From an uncultured Pseudomonadota bacterium (lineage in GTDB: Bacteria > Pseudomonadota > Gammaproteobacteria > Steroidobacterales > Steroidobacteraceae): 9,214 nt of DNA. Of the stretch, positions 7,256-9,214 are shown in pieces. The position numbers and the translations under genes were made by a program. Within the stretch, counting starts at the first letter, position 1; the number at the start of each line of letters is the position of its first letter. The stretch is taken from positions 1 through 9,214 of the forward strand of contig CAITAM010000381.1 of NCBI GenBank assembly GCA_903890265.1, read 5' to 3'. The notes below the pieces were generated by a model. That model was not told the DNA's origin and ran no database searches. It worked only from the letters and a program-made list of their open reading frames with translations.

Positions 7256-7762
7256 TCAGTCGGTCAGGCTGACCGGCACCAGCGGGTGCGCGCCCTGGTC
7301 GAAGCCGCGCCACAGCTCGCCGATGGTGACGCCCGCGGTGGGGTGGCGCACGGTGCCTGCGATGTCCGCCAGCGGTCCCAGCATGAAGGCGCGGCGCACG
7401 AGGTCGGGACGGGGCAGGGTCACGCCCGGGAATTCACCGACGAGATCGCCGCAGAGCAGCACGTCGAGGTCCATGCTGCGCGGCTCCCACTTGGGGGCGA
7501 GACGGGGGCGACCGCAGGCAAGTTCCACGGCATGCAGCCGCGCGAGCAGCGCGTCGAGCTCGAGGTCTGTGCTGAAGCCCACCGCGAGATTGATGAAATC
7601 CTCGCCGGCAAAGCCGACCGCCACGTTGCGGTAGGCATTGGACGCCACGAGGTCCGGGAAATCCTGCCTGAGCAGGCCGAGCGCCTCGCGCAGCCGGCGC
7701 TTCGGCTCGACGTTGCTGCCGGCCGCGACGTAAACCGAACGCCGCTCGGCCGGCGCGCTCAC
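7256..7762 (-). CDS. folK: 2-amino-4-hydroxy-6-hydroxymethyldihydropteridine pyrophosphokinase (HPPK)
   Basis: Transfers pyrophosphate from ATP to 6-hydroxymethyl-7,8-dihydropterin, the step before dihydropteroate synthase. The 168-residue length is usual for the family. Visible motifs are the N-terminal strand YVAAGSN; FINLAVGF; the core KWEPRSMDLDVLL with the two magnesium-binding aspartates at Asp98 and Asp100; and LPRPDLVRRAFMLGPLADIA, the substrate and ATP loop. The start is a GTG whose first bases overlap the folB stop (GTGA, 7759-7762). With no ribosome site of its own in view, translation is probably coupled to folB. It is the last gene of the tsaD-folB-folK run and ends 20 nt from the convergent pteridine reductase. 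No folP is present in the window. Confidence 0.96.
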   Translation of the reverse strand: MSAPAERRSVYVAAGSNVEPKRRLREALGLLRQDFPDLVASNAYRNVAVGFAGEDFINLAVGFSTDLELDALLARLHAVELACGRPRLAPKWEPRSMDLDVLLCGDLVGEFPGVTLPRPDLVRRAFMLGPLADIAGTVRHPTAGVTIGELWRGFDQGAHPLVPVSLTD

Positions 7763-8136
7763 GGCGCGTCGGTGGCGAGATCGGCCCGCGTGCGTTCGAT
7801 CATGACGCCGACGTCGCGGCTGCCGCGGATGGCACCGGGCTTATTCACCGAGAGCTTGACCCATTCGCAGCCGAACTCGCGCAGGATCAGCTGGGCCAGC
7901 GCCTCCGCCAGCGTCTCGACCAGCTCGTAGTGGCTGTCGTCGATGAAGGCGAGCATGCGCTTCGTGATCTTCTTGTAGTCGAGCGTGTCCTCGATCTTGT
8001 CGGTGCGCGCCGCGCGCCGCACGTCGGTCGGCAGCTCGAGGTCGATGCTGATCGTCTGCTTGATCTTACGTTCCCAGTCATAGATACCGATGATCGCCTC
8101 GGTACGCAGGTCACGCAGGAAAATCCGGTCGCTCAA
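7759..8136 (-). CDS. folB: Dihydroneopterin aldolase
   Basis: Converts 7,8-dihydroneopterin to 6-hydroxymethyl-7,8-dihydropterin and glycolaldehyde, making the substrate for FolK. The 125 residues match the family length. Key residues are in place: Glu22 in GIYDWERK, LDYKKITKRM at 52-61, Glu74 in ELVETLAEA, and the catalytic Lys99 in VNKPGAIRGS, equivalent to Lys100 of the S. aureus enzyme. The start codon is TTG at 8136, chosen because AAGGAG lies 6 nt before it and the protein begins MSDRIFLRDL as usual. The ribosome site overlaps the tsaD stop, and the 3' end overlaps folK by 4 nt, so the three genes are almost certainly one operon. In P. aeruginosa, as I recall, plsY lies between the tsaD and folB homologues; here it does not. 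Confidence 0.96.
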   Translation of the reverse strand: MSDRIFLRDLRTEAIIGIYDWERKIKQTISIDLELPTDVRRAARTDKIEDTLDYKKITKRMLAFIDDSHYELVETLAEALAQLILREFGCEWVKLSVNKPGAIRGSRDVGVMIERTRADLATDAP

Positions 8137-8142
8137 GTGCCT

Positions 8143-8148
8143 CTCCTT
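8143..8148 (-). promoter_or_regulatory. Shine-Dalgarno of folB, overlapping the tsaD stop
   Basis: AAGGAG on the minus strand with a 6-nt spacer to the TTG at 8136. Its first base is the last base of the tsaD TAA (8148-8150), so ribosomes ending tsaD arrive on the folB initiation site. This strong site probably compensates for the weak TTG start. Confidence 0.75.
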
Positions 8149-9194
8149 TAAACGGCCGGCCGCGGGTCCGCGGCCGGTGGCCGTGGCGGACGCAGTTCGG
8201 TCAGTGGCCAGCGCGCAAAGGCCTCGACGGCAAGCCCGGTGCTTTCGCCCGCTGTCAGACGATCGTGCCCGACCAGCGCGATCATCGCCGCATTGTCGGT
8301 GCAGAATTCCGGTCGCGGATAATGCACGGTAACGCCGCGCTCTGCAGCTTTTGCGCGCAGCGCCTCGCGCAGCCGGCGATTGGCGCCGACGCCGCCCGCG
8401 ACGACGAGCCGCCGGCAGCCGGTGGCGTCCAGGGCACGACGCGTCTTTTCGACCAGCGTGTCGACGATCGCCTCCTCGAATGCACGGGCGAGATCCGCCC
8501 GCGTCTGCGGCTCGCTGCCAGCCGCCTGCATCGCGACCACGGCCGCGGTCTTCAGCCCACTGAAACTGAAATCGAGTCCAGGACGGTCCAGCATCGGCCG
8601 GGGGAAGCGGAAGACGCCCGCCCGCCCGCCGGTGGCGAGCGCTGCGAGTGCCGCGCCGCCCGGGTAACCGAGGCCGAGCAGCTTCGCGGTCTTGTCGAAA
8701 GCCTCGCCCGCGGCGTCGTCCAGCGACTCGCCGAGCACGCGGTAATCGCCCAGCGCGCGCACCTCGACCAGCATCGTGTGGCCGCCGGAGACGAGCAGCG
8801 CGAGATACGGGAAGGCGGGCGCGTCCGCCTCGAGCCGCGGCGCTAGCAGGTGCCCTTCGAGGTGGTGCACGGCCAGCGCCGGCAGTTGCCAGGCGTACGC
8901 CAGCGCCCGCGCGAACCCGCAGCCGACGAGGAGCGCCCCGGCGAGCCCGGGACCGGCGGTATAGGCAATGCCGCCGAGGTCGGCCCGCCCGAGCGCGTGG
9001 CGGGCGAGCAGCCCGTGCACCAGTTCGGGGAGCTTGCGCACGTGATCGCGCGAGGCAAGTTCCGGCACCACCCCGCCCCAGGTGGCGTGCAGATCGGTCT
9101 GGCTGTAGACCTCGTGGGCGATCAGGCCCTCGTCCGTGCCGTACACGGCGACCGCCGTCTCGTCGCAGGAGGTCTCGACCGCGAGGACCCTCAC
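8148..9194 (-). CDS. tsaD: tRNA N6-adenosine threonylcarbamoyltransferase
   Basis: Transfers the threonylcarbamoyl group from TC-AMP to A37 of ANN-decoding tRNAs (t6A), working with TsaB and TsaE in the cytoplasm. The 348-residue protein is of normal length with a slightly Pro-rich tail. It starts MRVLAVETSCDETAVAV, typical for the family. The metal-binding residues sit at the E. coli positions as I recall them: His111 and His115 in HHLEGH, and Asp300 in CTDNAAM. VSGGHTMLVEV and VVAGGVGANRRLREAL mark the ATPase-like (ASKHA) fold, and DFSFSGLKTA is also present. The start is GTG at 9194, 20 nt from the window edge, with no Shine-Dalgarno or -10 visible in those bases. It is the first gene of the tsaD-folB-folK run. 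In many gammaproteobacteria rpsU lies divergently upstream, but that would be outside this window. Confidence 0.97.
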   Translation of the reverse strand: MRVLAVETSCDETAVAVYGTDEGLIAHEVYSQTDLHATWGGVVPELASRDHVRKLPELVHGLLARHALGRADLGGIAYTAGPGLAGALLVGCGFARALAYAWQLPALAVHHLEGHLLAPRLEADAPAFPYLALLVSGGHTMLVEVRALGDYRVLGESLDDAAGEAFDKTAKLLGLGYPGGAALAALATGGRAGVFRFPRPMLDRPGLDFSFSGLKTAAVVAMQAAGSEPQTRADLARAFEEAIVDTLVEKTRRALDATGCRRLVVAGGVGANRRLREALRAKAAERGVTVHYPRPEFCTDNAAMIALVGHDRLTAGESTGLAVEAFARWPLTELRPPRPPAADPRPAV

Positions 9195-9214
9195 GAGACC
9201 GCCACGACGGCCAC

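Noticed and set aside
7261..7275. Palindrome CGGTCA-GGC-TGACCG near the convergent ends of the pteridine reductase and folK genes, as a possible two-way terminator
   Set aside because: The stem is only 6 bp with a 3-nt loop, it lies within folK codons, and no T-tract follows on either strand; such repeats arise easily in GC-rich coding DNA.

Overview
This window is compact, very GC-rich chromosomal DNA. Ten protein genes fill it almost edge to edge, with no gene-free stretch over 300 bases. I see no RNA genes, insertion sequences, CRISPR arrays or prophage genes. The set (Do-family protease, class II CCA-adding enzyme closest in my memory to E. coli Cca, pteridine reductase, folK, folB, tsaD) and the codon use point to a high-GC gammaproteobacterium, possibly from the Xanthomonadales/Steroidobacter side. 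That placement is inference. Nothing looks recently transferred.

Layout: (1) A periplasmic Do/HtrA protease on the plus strand, open at the left edge, ends at a strong hairpin. (2) A second inverted repeat runs up to the ATG of an atypical SDR related to mitochondrial NDUFA9, followed by a small exported NTF2-like protein. (3) Convergent to these, on the minus strand, is a lipoprotein zinc peptidase of the predicted-aminopeptidase family (COG4324 type). (4) Divergent from it is cca on the plus strand. (5) Convergent with cca is a MidA/NDUFAF7-type methyltransferase on the minus strand. (6) Divergent from that, only 28 bp away, is a pteridine reductase on the plus strand. (7) Convergent with that is the minus-strand run tsaD-folB-folK, tightly coupled (11-nt gap, then 4-nt overlap).

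How the genes work together: FolB and FolK catalyse consecutive steps of dihydrofolate synthesis, and the neighbouring pteridine reductase acts on related reduced pterins. Cca and TsaD both act on tRNA (3' CCA end and t6A37). The NDUFA9-like SDR and the NDUFAF7-like methyltransferase are both homologues of mitochondrial complex I factors. The protease, the NTF2-like protein and the lipoprotein peptidase are cell-envelope proteins.

Most notable: three plus-strand genes (NDUFA9-like, cca, pteridine reductase) have a -10-like hexamer 6-7 nt before the ATG and no convincing Shine-Dalgarno in the usual place, which suggests leaderless mRNAs. Cca appears to have lost the HD phosphohydrolase motif and carries Glu at one metal-ligand position. 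I found no convincing new multi-gene system; this is mostly a housekeeping region.
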